DNA from: Methanobacteriota archaeon
GTDB taxonomy: Archaea > Halobacteriota > Methanosarcinia > Methanosarcinales > Methanosarcinaceae
NCBI GenBank assembly: GCA_030837265.1
Contig: JAUPKV010000116.1
Span: 1 to 5,672 of the forward strand
Reading direction: 5' to 3'
Length of the DNA: 5,672 nt
Shown: piece by piece, positions 1 to 5,636 of the stretch
Position numbering within the stretch: position 1 is the first letter of the stretch
Layout: each line of letters starts with the position of its first letter
Program-made: the position numbers and the translations under genes
Notes under the pieces: model-generated
Told to the model about the DNA's origin: nothing
What the model saw: only the letters and a program-made list of their open reading frames with translations
The model's database searches: none

Positions 1-83
1 ACATAAAAAACTATAAACTTGATTCAATATCCGAAAACCTTGATATTTGGCTTGATTTTAGACGTGGTTCTAAATTTCCTTGC

Positions 84-213
84 CCTAAGTACCCGCAGCG
101 AAATAACTTAGGTGCTTTTTTATACTGTTCCTAAATATTTTCGCAAACGAGCTCATTGATTTAGTTAAAATAAATTGTGTTTTGCCGAGGTTATTTCGTT
201 ACGACTCCTAAGT
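84..213. repeat. 7-bp target-site duplication CCTAAGT
   Basis: Direct repeats CCTAAGT at 84-90 and 207-213 immediately flank the 91-206 insertion. Only one copy is needed to restore the transposase reading frame across the zinc finger, as expected of a duplication made on insertion. Confidence 0.7.
91..206. mobile_element. 116-bp MITE-like insertion with TIRs
   Basis: A small non-coding insertion inside the ISL3 remnant. Its ends, 91-112 and 185-206, are imperfect inverted repeats matching at 16 of 22 positions, with an uninterrupted nine-base core, CGAAATAAC (99-107) and GTTATTTCG (190-198). It is flanked by the direct repeat CCTAAGT at 84-90 and 207-213, consistent with a target-site duplication. 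Removing the element and one repeat copy makes the transposase read KFPCPKCGKPNCSADD, restoring the CPxCG zinc-finger motif, so the insertion boundaries are well supported. It encodes no protein, so it would have been moved by a transposase elsewhere in the genome. The family of that transposase is not identifiable from the sequence. Confidence 0.72.
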
Positions 214-805
214 GTGGTAAACCGAATTGCTCAGCTGATGATACTAAAGAAAAAAGGGCTGCAGCATATCGACTACTTTAAATACTCCACCTATTTGCAT
301 TGTAGAGTTCCGCGGTAAAATGTAGCATTTGTGGAATTCTCCAAATAGAGGTTCCATGGGCTCGTGAACAAAGTGGTTTTACTCTTCAAATGGAAACCAC
401 GATCCTGGAGCTGGCAAAAGAATGCCAGTATCACAAGTCGGAAACTTGCTTGGAGAGCATGATACGAGGCTATGGAGAGTTATAAAATATTATGTTGACA
501 AAGCAAGATCCAAAGAAGACTTTGCTGACGTAGTCAAGATTGATTTAGATGAAACTTCACGCAAGAAAGGACATGAATACATAACTCTAGTTGCGGTATA
601 AAATATTCTAAAGTGATATTTGCTTGTGAGGGTAAAGACTCGTCTACTGTTACCAGTTTTAGTGATGATTTGCAAAATCATAATGGAAATCCTAGCAATA
701 TTAAATCAGTATGTTATGACATGTCCCCCTCATATGTCAGTGGAATTTCAAAAGAACTTCCACAAGCAAAAATCACATTCGATAAATTCCATGTGATGAA
801 AGCGA

Positions 806-819
806 TGAATGAAGGAGTT
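806..819 (+). other. Intron target pairing sites IBS2 and IBS1
   Basis: These are the last bases of the left exon. IBS1 is GGAGTT (814-819) and pairs with the putative EBS1 AACTCT at 1116-1121 (five Watson-Crick pairs plus one G-U). IBS2 is TGAATG (806-811) and pairs with CATTCG at 1022-1027 (five Watson-Crick pairs plus one G-U). Order and spacing fit a group II intron target, and support 820 as the first intron base and the ISL3 gene as a genuine homing site. Confidence 0.55.
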
Positions 820-1014
820 GTGCGACAAGAAAGCTAAAGCATGAATTGCAGAAATGCTATCCCTTCCATTTGGGATAATCCTACTATAACACGTGTTGAT
901 GACAACGTCAAGATGTGAAGCTTATAGGACAATATGGGGAAATTTGGAAGTCTAATCTAAACTATCTGTTAGGATAAGAATACTATGAAGAATGTAATGT
1001 GAACCATTGTAAGA

Positions 1015-1029
1015 GTCGTAACATTCGAC
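1015..1029 (+). other. Candidate EBS2 hairpin in intron domain I
   Basis: A GTCG/CGAC stem (1015-1018 with 1026-1029) presents the loop TAACATT. Bases 1022-1025 in the loop pair with 808-811 of the left exon; extending to 1026-1027 would compete with the stem. A target-recognition loop upstream of EBS1 is the normal arrangement. Confidence 0.45.
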
Positions 1030-1115
1030 AAGTGAAATTAGACTGATACACTTGAACCAAAAGGTGAAGAGTCAGACCATTATGGCTTACTCTACGTAAT
1101 GGGAAATGGACAAAG

Positions 1116-1121
1116 AACTCT
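1116..1121 (+). other. Candidate EBS1 in intron domain I
   Basis: AACTCT is complementary to the six bases immediately left of the intron (814-819), with one terminal G-U pair. EBS1-IBS1 pairing defines the 5' splice site and the insertion target in group II introns. Its position about 300 nt into the intron is usual for this class. Confidence 0.5.
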
Positions 1122-1315
1122 CGGCTTATAGATGGCTTCTAAGGTATTCATAATTATTTATGCTATAGAACTTGGTAAGCCCTATATGTTCCCTACTGGG
1201 TAGGAATTTCGTAAGGAATAACAAAGACATAGAGGGTATAGGAAAGGAGTAGAAAGCGAATGACAGACTGTAATAGTCGTGTATAGGGGTTCAAACTTTG
1301 CCCTGATCTGAAAGG

Positions 1316-2965
1316 ATGCAAACTTACTCCACGGTATCGAAACGTAAGAATGGAAGCAGGACGATGAAAGTAAGTCCTTCAATTACGCTAGACGATGAAA
1401 CGGATAAACTTATAGGAAATCCATCTTCCTGGAACGAACACAAATGTGTCAGTTCCCACAACAAAGATATTACCAGCAAGAGTCTACCCGCCGAATCACC
1501 TATTGAGAAGCTTACTAACATACAACTAAAAACCAGTTGGACCAATATCGACTGGCATAAAATCGAAGAATGTGTTAGTCGTCTGCAAGTCAGGATTACG
1601 AAGGCAGTTATTCAAAAGAAACGGAATTTAGTCAAAAGGCTGAGCTATTTACTAACCCATTCTTATTATGCAAAACTATTAGCAGTAAGAAAAGTAACTC
1701 AAAATAAAGGCAAAAGAACAGCAGGAATCGATGGAATTCGATGGAGAACACCAGAAGCCAAGATGAAAGCTGCTCTCAGCCTAACTGATAGACAATATAA
1801 AGCCAAACCATTAAAAAGAATATACATTGAAAAATATGGGAAAAAGGAAAAACGACCCTTAGGCATCCCAACAATGTATGACAGAGCTATGCAAGCTCTC
1901 TACACATTAGCACTAAATCCATATGCTGAAGCCACTGCAGACTCTACATCCTTCGGATTTAGAAAATACAGAAGTGCACAACATGCTTGTGCAACTATAT
2001 TCAACAGGATCAGTAGAAAATGCGATGCACAATGGATACTAGAAGGAGATATAAAGGGTTGTTTCGACAACATCAGTCATGAATGGCTTCTGGATAACAT
2101 TCCAATGGATAAATCAATTCTAAAACAATTCCTTAAAGCAGGTTATGTTTCAAAGCATAACCTCTTTCCAACAAACTCAGGAACAACGCAGGGCAGCATC
2201 ATATCACCAATTCTGTCTAACATCACACTAGATGGAATTGAGAAAATACTTGATATAAAATATCACAGTAAAAACAATAAGATCAATTGCCGCATAGCTT
2301 CAAAATATCAGGTAAACTTTGTCAAATATGCGGATGACTTCATTGTAACTGCCAGAACCAAAGAAATTGCGGAAGAAGTGAAAATCCTTATTGGAAACTT
2401 CTTAAAACAAAGAGGGCTAGAACTATCCAACGAAAAAACACAAATAACCCATATAAACGATGGTTTTGACTTTATAGGCTGGAATTTTAGAAAATACAAT
2501 GGAAAACTCCTCATAAAACCCTCCAAGAAATCCACACAAAAGATCACTCGAGAAATCAGTGATGTAATCCGAAATGGAAAGACATGGACACAACAAGACT
2601 TAATAAATACTCTCAATCCAATTACAACAGGTTGGTCTAATTATCATCAGGGAGTAGTGTCCAAATCCATATTCAGTAAAATAGACAGCAGAATATGGAA
2701 CATGTTATGGAAATGGGCAAAGAGAAGACATCCACATAAATCCAAGAAATGGATTGCAAACAAATACTGGCAAACCATAGGAAAAAGGAAATGGGTATTT
2801 GCTAGTGGAAATATTCAGCTTAAATATCTATCAAACACAAGAATTATAAGAACCATACCTATAAAACTGGATAAAAATCCTTACCTAAATAAAGACTATT
2901 GGTTTGAGTATAAAACCAAAGAAAGAAACCGCAAACTAATGGGGATGTATAAAAGTATGGGGTAA
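1316..2965 (+). CDS. ltrA: Group II intron reverse transcriptase/maturase, endonuclease-less
   Basis: A 549-residue intron-encoded protein that helps the intron RNA fold and splice, and copies it into DNA during homing. The RT-0/N-terminal block WTNIDWHKIEECVSRLQ lies at about residues 75-91. RT motifs follow: KRPLGIPTMYDRAMQALY (179-196), the first catalytic Asp in EGDIKGCFDNISH (D245), TQGSIISPILSN (291-302) and KYADD (337-341, D340 and D341 being the metal ligands). FIGWNFRKYNGK and GWSNYHQGVVSK mark RT-7 and maturase domain X (about 386-460). A basic DNA-binding region follows (WKWAKRRHPHKSKKW, 466-479). It ends without the Cys-containing HNH endonuclease found in many CL proteins, so homing would need another primer. 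ATG 1316 directly abuts AAAGG; ATG 1364, after GCAGGA, is an alternative start, and the true start is unresolved. The frame is intact. Confidence 0.93.
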   Translation: MQTYSTVSKRKNGSRTMKVSPSITLDDETDKLIGNPSSWNEHKCVSSHNKDITSKSLPAESPIEKLTNIQLKTSWTNIDWHKIEECVSRLQVRITKAVIQKKRNLVKRLSYLLTHSYYAKLLAVRKVTQNKGKRTAGIDGIRWRTPEAKMKAALSLTDRQYKAKPLKRIYIEKYGKKEKRPLGIPTMYDRAMQALYTLALNPYAEATADSTSFGFRKYRSAQHACATIFNRISRKCDAQWILEGDIKGCFDNISHEWLLDNIPMDKSILKQFLKAGYVSKHNLFPTNSGTTQGSIISPILSNITLDGIEKILDIKYHSKNNKINCRIASKYQVNFVKYADDFIVTARTKEIAEEVKILIGNFLKQRGLELSNEKTQITHINDGFDFIGWNFRKYNGKLLIKPSKKSTQKITREISDVIRNGKTWTQQDLINTLNPITTGWSNYHQGVVSKSIFSKIDSRIWNMLWKWAKRRHPHKSKKWIANKYWQTIGKRKWVFASGNIQLKYLSNTRIIRTIPIKLDKNPYLNKDYWFEYKTKERNRKLMGMYKSMG

Positions 2966-3082
2966 AAAAAAAAAGTCGCAAAGTATCTAACTAAGTCTAT
3001 ACACATATACATTGCCACAAACAATTTTGCAATAAATTCTAATTAAATAACTGCCGCCCTACATACGGGTTATGAGATGCTT
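2966..3082 (+). other. Intron domain IV 3' segment
   Basis: AT-rich, non-coding intron sequence between the maturase stop and domain V. It opens with the rest of an 11-A run (2964-2974) that begins inside the stop codon. Near its end CCC and GGG flank TACATAC (3057-3069), probably the closing part of domain IV, followed by the linker into domain V. No cysteine-rich HNH remnant was found in it. Confidence 0.5.
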
Positions 3083-3116
3083 GAGCTGTATGAAGCCAAA
3101 GTTTCATGTACAGTTC
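3083..3116 (+). other. Group II intron domain V (catalytic core)
   Basis: Exactly 34 nt, the canonical length. The lower helix pairs 3083-3091 with 3108-3116 and includes the catalytic triad AGC at 3084-3086. A two-base bulge AU at 3106-3107 is in the expected place. The upper helix pairs 3092-3096 with 3101-3105. The terminal loop is CAAA (3097-3100) where the family usually has a GNRA loop such as GAAA. Everything else follows the consensus. Confidence 0.92.
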
Positions 3117-3119
3117 TTA

Positions 3120-3157
3120 GGGGAGAAAGGAGGAGTAATCCTCCCGACTTACCCGAC
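3120..3157 (+). other. Group II intron domain VI and 3' splice site
   Basis: A six-pair hairpin GGAGGA-GTAA-TCCTCC (3129-3144) sits on a lower helix pairing GGG (3121-3123) with CCC (3152-3154). A3151 is left unpaired seven nucleotides from the intron end and is the likely lariat branch point. The terminal bases GAC place the splice junction after 3157; a one-base shift cannot be excluded. Confidence 0.78.
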
Positions 3158-4032
3158 ATTCAAGTGATGCAACACCGGTTTATGTGTTTACGGAGCCAGG
3201 ATCTTATAATGTTAATCATGTTGCAATCAATGAGAACGGGACCACCACAAAAACTACTACGATAACCGTATTAGAGGAAAGCTCAAGTGCCGGAAACAGC
3301 GGTGGAAGTGGAGGCGGGAGTGGAGGCGGCTCACCTGAATCTCAAGGAAATGTTGAAACAAAAGAACTCTCACAGACATTCATTGGAAGTGGACAATCTG
3401 TTATTTTCGCTTTCCCGCAAAAAAACACACCTGTTACGAACATAAGCTTTGATTCGAAGAAGACAGCTGGCAAGATAACAACTATAGTTGAGATGCTGAA
3501 AGGAAAATCCACTCTTGTTTCGGAACCACCTTCGGACGAAATCTATAAATTCCTAAACATCTGGGTCGGAAGCAGTGGGTTTGCAACTCAAAAAAATATA
3601 GAAAATGCAATTGTGAATTTCAAAGTTGAAAAAACTTGGATAAACGATAGAAATATTGACAAGTCTTTCATTACTCTGAATAGATACAGTGACAAGAAAT
3701 GGAACCCGCTAACGACCTGTTTATCTGGTGAAGATGATAATTACCTGTATTTTACAGCAAAGACACCTGGATTTTCTTCCTTTGCAATTACGGGAAAGAG
3801 TACAGCAAGTACGAATGGAATAAAGCCTTCAGCAGATAAAACACAGCCAGCTGTAGATACTCAGAATAATACAAGCACTGGAAGTGCAGTAGCTAATGCT
3901 GTACAGACATCGGAGCAAACTCAAAACTCAAACAAGTCTGGAAAAGAAAATACAAAAATGCCTGGTTTTGAATTTGCTTCTGGTTTCATCTGCCTGCTTT
4001 ATATATTCTTATACAAAAAAATGAAATATTAA
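3158..4032 (+). pseudogene. PKD / PGF-pre-PGF surface protein, 5'-truncated
   Basis: C-terminal part of a secreted cell-surface protein. It enters in the middle of a PKD domain (SSDATPVYVFTEPGSYNV, then NENGTTTKTTTITV to about 3272), passes a Gly/Ser linker (GNSGGSGGGSGGGS, 3292-3333), then a PGF-pre-PGF domain (about 3352-3795, ending TPGFSSFAITG). A Ser/Thr/Asn/Gln-rich stalk follows, then a C-terminal MPGF motif, hydrophobic stretch and lysines (3958-4032), the PGF-CTERM signal that archaeosortase processes for lipid anchoring. The open frame has no lesions, but the signal peptide and upstream domains are missing because the intron and a transposase remnant now sit upstream. GTG 3184 could serve as a start but would give a protein with no export signal, and no ribosome binding site is evident. 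Probably a recently beheaded gene. Confidence 0.85.
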
Positions 4033-4033
4033 A

Positions 4034-4168
4034 TGTGTAGTAGTGGAGGTGCATATTTAAATCTAGAATCAATGTAGGTACTGATAAGTCTATAGGAGCT
4101 GTATGATTATAGGTTCGACAGTAGCTGGAAAAATTATTATTCCTGGAGACTTGTCGGTGCCCACTACA
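4034..4168 (-). ncRNA. Candidate structured small RNA
   Basis: On the minus strand, a TATA-like box (4188-4197) with a purine-rich flank lies about 25 bases before 4168. Here a segment begins whose ends pair: TGTAGTGG from 4161-4168 with CCACTACTACA from 4036-4046, allowing a three-base bulge. Inside are hairpins closed by CGACA/TGTCG (4116-4120 with 4152-4156), containing GGAA/TTCC (4127-4130 with 4140-4143), and by CTATA/TATAG (4090-4094 with 4108-4112). A seven-T run (minus strand 4021-4015) follows the closing stem, like an archaeal terminator. The layout suggests an RNA of about 135-150 nt. The strand choice rests only on the promoter and terminator; no known family is recognised. Confidence 0.3.
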
Positions 4169-4187
4169 TAAAATAATTCACTGACCT

Positions 4188-4197
4188 ATTTATATAA
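4188..4197 (-). promoter_or_regulatory. TATA box, likely minus strand
   Basis: The minus strand reads GAAAAAG-TTATATAAAT, a purine-rich BRE-like element followed by a near-consensus archaeal TATA box. The box is nearly symmetric, so a + strand promoter is possible, but no gene follows on that side whereas a foldable segment follows on the minus side at the right distance. Confidence 0.35.
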
Positions 4198-4288
4198 CTT
4201 TTTCAAAGCATCCTTAAAAACCCTTCACATTTAAAACTATTTTTTAAGTAAATGATTACAAATAGCTATCATTTCCCTTCCGAATGTT

Positions 4289-4305
4289 AAAAAAGAAGAA
4301 AAAAA
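4289..4305 (-). terminator. Oligo-T terminator of zinc protein gene
   Basis: On the minus strand the sequence has T7, then CTTC, then T6, about 125 bases past the stop codon of the gene at 4431-4781. Archaeal RNA polymerase terminates at such T tracts without needing a hairpin. Confidence 0.35.
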
Positions 4306-4430
4306 TTATGAACGGAACTGAAAAATCAATTCTGTTTCTCCTATAGTATCATCTCGGGCACTAAACCCTGATTTTGCCCATACACTAAAAATTAAGGGCA
4401 GAATGGGAATAAAGTTTAGATAAACGGCGC

Positions 4431-4781
4431 TTATTTTTCCTTCTCTTCTTCATCCTCAACATTCATGAATTCTTCGAAACATGTGAGACATATACATGTA
4501 TCGTCAGCAGATGTTTCTTTAAAGTCCACGACAGTACCACCAGGTTTTAGGATTCCCAGCCTTAACACGTATAAATGCTCACCAAATTCGATTGGCTGCC
4601 CACATCTCGAACATAAGAAGGGCGGATTCTCAACCGAATCAGTCGCACAATCGACGCATATCAGATCGGATTTATCCCCGTGAACATCCTTGAATTTAAT
4701 TAATTTCATTTCCTGGCTGGTATCGACGACCAGCACATCTTCCAGTAGTTCCCGGCCACATATATTACAAAATTCCTTCAC
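4431..4781 (-). CDS. Small four-CxxC zinc-binding protein
   Basis: A 116-residue soluble, acidic protein. Four CxxC pairs are visible: C5/C8 (CNICGREL), C42/C45 (CVDC), C57/C60 (CSRCGQPIEFG) and C98/C101 (CLTC), with an extra C96. Spacing suggests two zinc ribbons or treble clefs, each built from two CxxC knuckles. The tail is strongly acidic (EDEEEKEK). There are no membrane segments, signal peptide or catalytic motif. The start is GTG 4781, fixed by a strong GGAGG ribosome binding site seven bases upstream. No specific function is recognised. It could be a nucleic-acid- or protein-binding zinc finger, or a metal-binding accessory protein. It stands alone, convergent with the surface-protein fragment, and its codons look undamaged. 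Confidence 0.82.
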   Translation of the reverse strand: MKEFCNICGRELLEDVLVVDTSQEMKLIKFKDVHGDKSDLICVDCATDSVENPPFLCSRCGQPIEFGEHLYVLRLGILKPGGTVVDFKETSADDTCICLTCFEEFMNVEDEEEKEK

Positions 4782-4788
4782 TTTGACG

Positions 4789-4793
4789 CCTCC
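4789..4793 (-). promoter_or_regulatory. Ribosome binding site deciding GTG start
   Basis: The minus strand reads GGAGG-CGTCAAA-GTG: a full Shine-Dalgarno match seven bases before the GTG at 4781. It makes that GTG the likely start, rather than the next Met codon (M25). Confidence 0.7.
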
Positions 4794-4880
4794 CTCATTA
4801 TGTTAACTCTTTTTTTTCAGAAAAATTCTCACAAATTCTGTATTAAGCCTGAAGCAGTTCCAATACTTCCGTTTTTCACT

Positions 4881-4890
4881 TAATTATATT
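4881..4890 (-). promoter_or_regulatory. Possible promoter of zinc protein gene
   Basis: The minus strand reads GAAAAGGGT-AATATAATTA, a BRE-like purine stretch and TATA-like box about 100 bases before the GTG start, implying a leader of around 80 nt. A short inverted repeat CCCT-TTTC-AGGG (4892-4903) overlaps its upstream edge. The AT-rich background makes false matches likely. Confidence 0.25.
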
Positions 4891-4951
4891 ACCCTTTTCA
4901 GGGCCTGTAATATTTTAATCGAACAAATTATTTAAAAATATTGGTATTTAA

Positions 4952-4980
4952 GGAAGATGTCACATGATTCAATATCTTCC
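4952..4980. repeat. Seven-pair inverted repeat
   Basis: GGAAGAT (4952-4958) and ATCTTCC (4974-4980) are perfect inverted copies 15 bases apart, upstream of the minus-strand gene. It could be an operator or a hairpin; no role is shown. Confidence 0.35.
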
Positions 4981-5213
4981 ACTCAAAATTATTCTTTCTC
5001 ACGAAAGTTTTACGAATAAAATTTTGATGAGCGTTTAACTACTGAAGATCCTTGATACATTAAATCTACTTGAAGTTACAATAAAGAAACAAAAGAGGGA
5101 TTTAAAAACAAGTTTCTCTGGTTTAAGGCTAATTTTACATTTTGCTAATTACTGGTTCTATATGCCCTTAGCTCTATAATTAGATATTCCAAGAGTATTA
5201 CTTTTAAGAAACA

Positions 5214-5247
5214 ATTATTCCGTTGTTTTTATATAATATGGAATAAT
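5214..5247 (+). promoter_or_regulatory. Inverted repeat enclosing TATA-like box
   Basis: ATTATTCC (5214-5221) and GGAATAAT (5240-5247) are perfect eight-base inverted repeats. Between them, TTTTTATATAAT (5226-5237) is a good archaeal TATA match. If it drives the gene starting at 5637, transcription would begin near 5260, leaving a leader of about 380 nt. A repressor bound to the two half-sites would block TATA access. This is inference from layout only. Confidence 0.3.
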
Positions 5248-5423
5248 ATTTCTGCACGCTATCATGAACCAGAAGATCCCCCTCCAAATAAAATAAGAAA
5301 AACTTCCATGCAGCATCACAAAGTCGGATGTTTCACGGGACCATAATTTATGCTGATTCAACCAAAGCATCTACTTACACCCCCCCACTACATTTTCGTT
5401 TCAGGAGTGCCCTTCTCACGATG

Positions 5424-5469
5424 ACGATTTTAGTATGAATACGAAGATTCTCAATTATTTGAAAATCGT
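5424..5469 (+). other. Leader hairpin
   Basis: ACGATTTT (5424-5431) and AAAATCGT (5462-5469) are perfect eight-base inverted repeats with a 30-base gap. TCACGAT (5416-5422) can alternatively pair with ATCGTGA (5465-5471), so two mutually exclusive stems are possible. It lies in the presumed leader of the right-edge gene. Confidence 0.3.
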
Positions 5470-5636
5470 GACTGAATCTTACAGATGGGAAGGGACTTCT
5501 CTTTTGCAGGAGAGGGTTCGACCAGGAAATAGTTGATAGATCTTTCAATTGCATTCATTTGTGAATTATTACAGGATAGGTAAGTACGTTCTGGATCAGT
5601 AACTGAATTGAGATTGATGAAATTAGGAGTTATATT

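Larger units (their letters stand above)
1..819 (+). pseudogene. ISL3-family transposase, decayed 5' portion
   Basis: Remnant of an ISL3-type DDE transposase; its start lies left of the window. Translating in changing frames recovers the family order: N-terminal LDIWLDFRRGSKFPCP, a zinc finger, HIDYFKYSTYLHCRVPR, VKCSICG, EVPWAREQSGFTL, GEHDTRLWRVIKYYVDKARS, IDLDETSRKKGHEYITLV, FACEGKDSSTV, CYDMSPSYVSG and ITFDKFHVMKAMNEGV. The putative first and second catalytic Asp codons are at 548-550 (LDETS) and 718-720 (YDMSP). The distal part with the catalytic Glu is missing. Lesions: a 116-bp insertion at 91-206, frameshifts near 245-265, 311-317 and 431-437, and a stop plus small deletion at 599-600. 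The reading stops exactly at a group II intron end (819/820). It cannot make a working transposase. Family assignment is from remembered motifs, and strong. Confidence 0.88.
820..3157 (+). mobile_element. Group II intron, chloroplast-like (CL/IIB) class
   Basis: A self-splicing retroelement of about 2338 nt. The 5' end GTGCGACAAGAA matches the GUGYG consensus. Domains I-III occupy roughly 820-1340, the maturase ORF sits in domain IV, a 34-nt domain V is at 3083-3116 and domain VI at 3120-3157. The 3' end reads ACCCGAC, giving the usual AY terminus. The run GAGATGCTTGAGCTGTATGA just upstream of and into domain V is typical of CL introns. Such elements move by reverse splicing of intron RNA into DNA followed by reverse transcription by the encoded protein. 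Oddly, the 5' exon is a transposase fragment and the 3' exon a surface-protein fragment. Ends are uncertain by one or two bases, mainly at the 3' side. Confidence 0.92.
4033..4430. other. Non-coding interval between convergent genes
   Basis: No convincing ORF. The left third (4034-4168) can fold and is annotated separately as a possible minus-strand RNA. T runs at 4199-4203 and 4240-4245 could end + strand transcripts. A runs at 4289-4305 could end the minus-strand gene to the right. ATTTTGCCC (4371-4379) and GGGCAGAAT (4396-4404) form a nine-pair inverted repeat with a 16-base loop just past the minus-strand gene's stop. Confidence 0.6.
4782..5636. other. Long non-coding interval between divergent genes
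   Basis: About 850 bases with no ORF that shows ribosome binding, codon order or a recognisable motif. It separates a minus-strand gene (4431-4781) from a + strand gene starting at 5637, so it should hold both promoters. Visible structure: hairpins at 4952-4980 and 5424-5469, an inverted repeat around a TATA-like box at 5214-5247, and a C7 run at 5380-5386. Long 5' leaders are common in Methanosarcina, which could account for much of it. Confidence 0.55.

Noticed and set aside
613..837. 74-residue ORF as a stand-alone gene
   Set aside because: Its sequence is the middle of the ISL3 transposase (CEGKDSSTV to FHVMKAMNEGV), and its last six codons are intron sequence, so it is part of the pseudogene.
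817..837. VRQE after NEGV as continuing transposase sequence
   Set aside because: ISL3 proteins have a similar DEVRRQE here, but GTGCGACAAGAA is the intron start. The EBS pairing to 806-819 and the lack of any transposase similarity after it favour coincidence.
2308..2616. 102-residue minus-strand ORF
   Set aside because: Antisense shadow of the reverse transcriptase with no ribosome binding site or family features.
814..3265. Splicing giving an in-frame transposase-surface protein fusion
   Set aside because: With the 3' junction after 3157 the PKD frame is split inside a codon. Joining to GTT at 817-819 reads out of frame and stops near 3265.
3077..3265. 62-residue ORF
   Set aside because: It covers domains V and VI and the surface-protein region in the wrong frame; shadow of other features.
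4095..4125. Second domain V-like piece (GAGCTGTATGA at 4096-4106)
   Set aside because: Eleven bases match the intron's domain V start, but the rest of the 34-nt helix and its bulge are absent, so likely chance.
5195..5295. Short minus-strand peptide after GGAGGGGG
   Set aside because: Only about 16 codons, with poor spacing between the purine run and the ATG and no supporting features.
4160..5393. Direct repeat CCCACTACAT at 4160-4169 and 5384-5393
   Set aside because: Only ten bases match and the flanks do not, so it is not evidence of element ends.
4112..5523. GGTTCGAC at 4112-4119 and 5516-5523 as tRNA T-arms
   Set aside because: Neither has the acceptor, D or anticodon stems or a T-stem partner around it.
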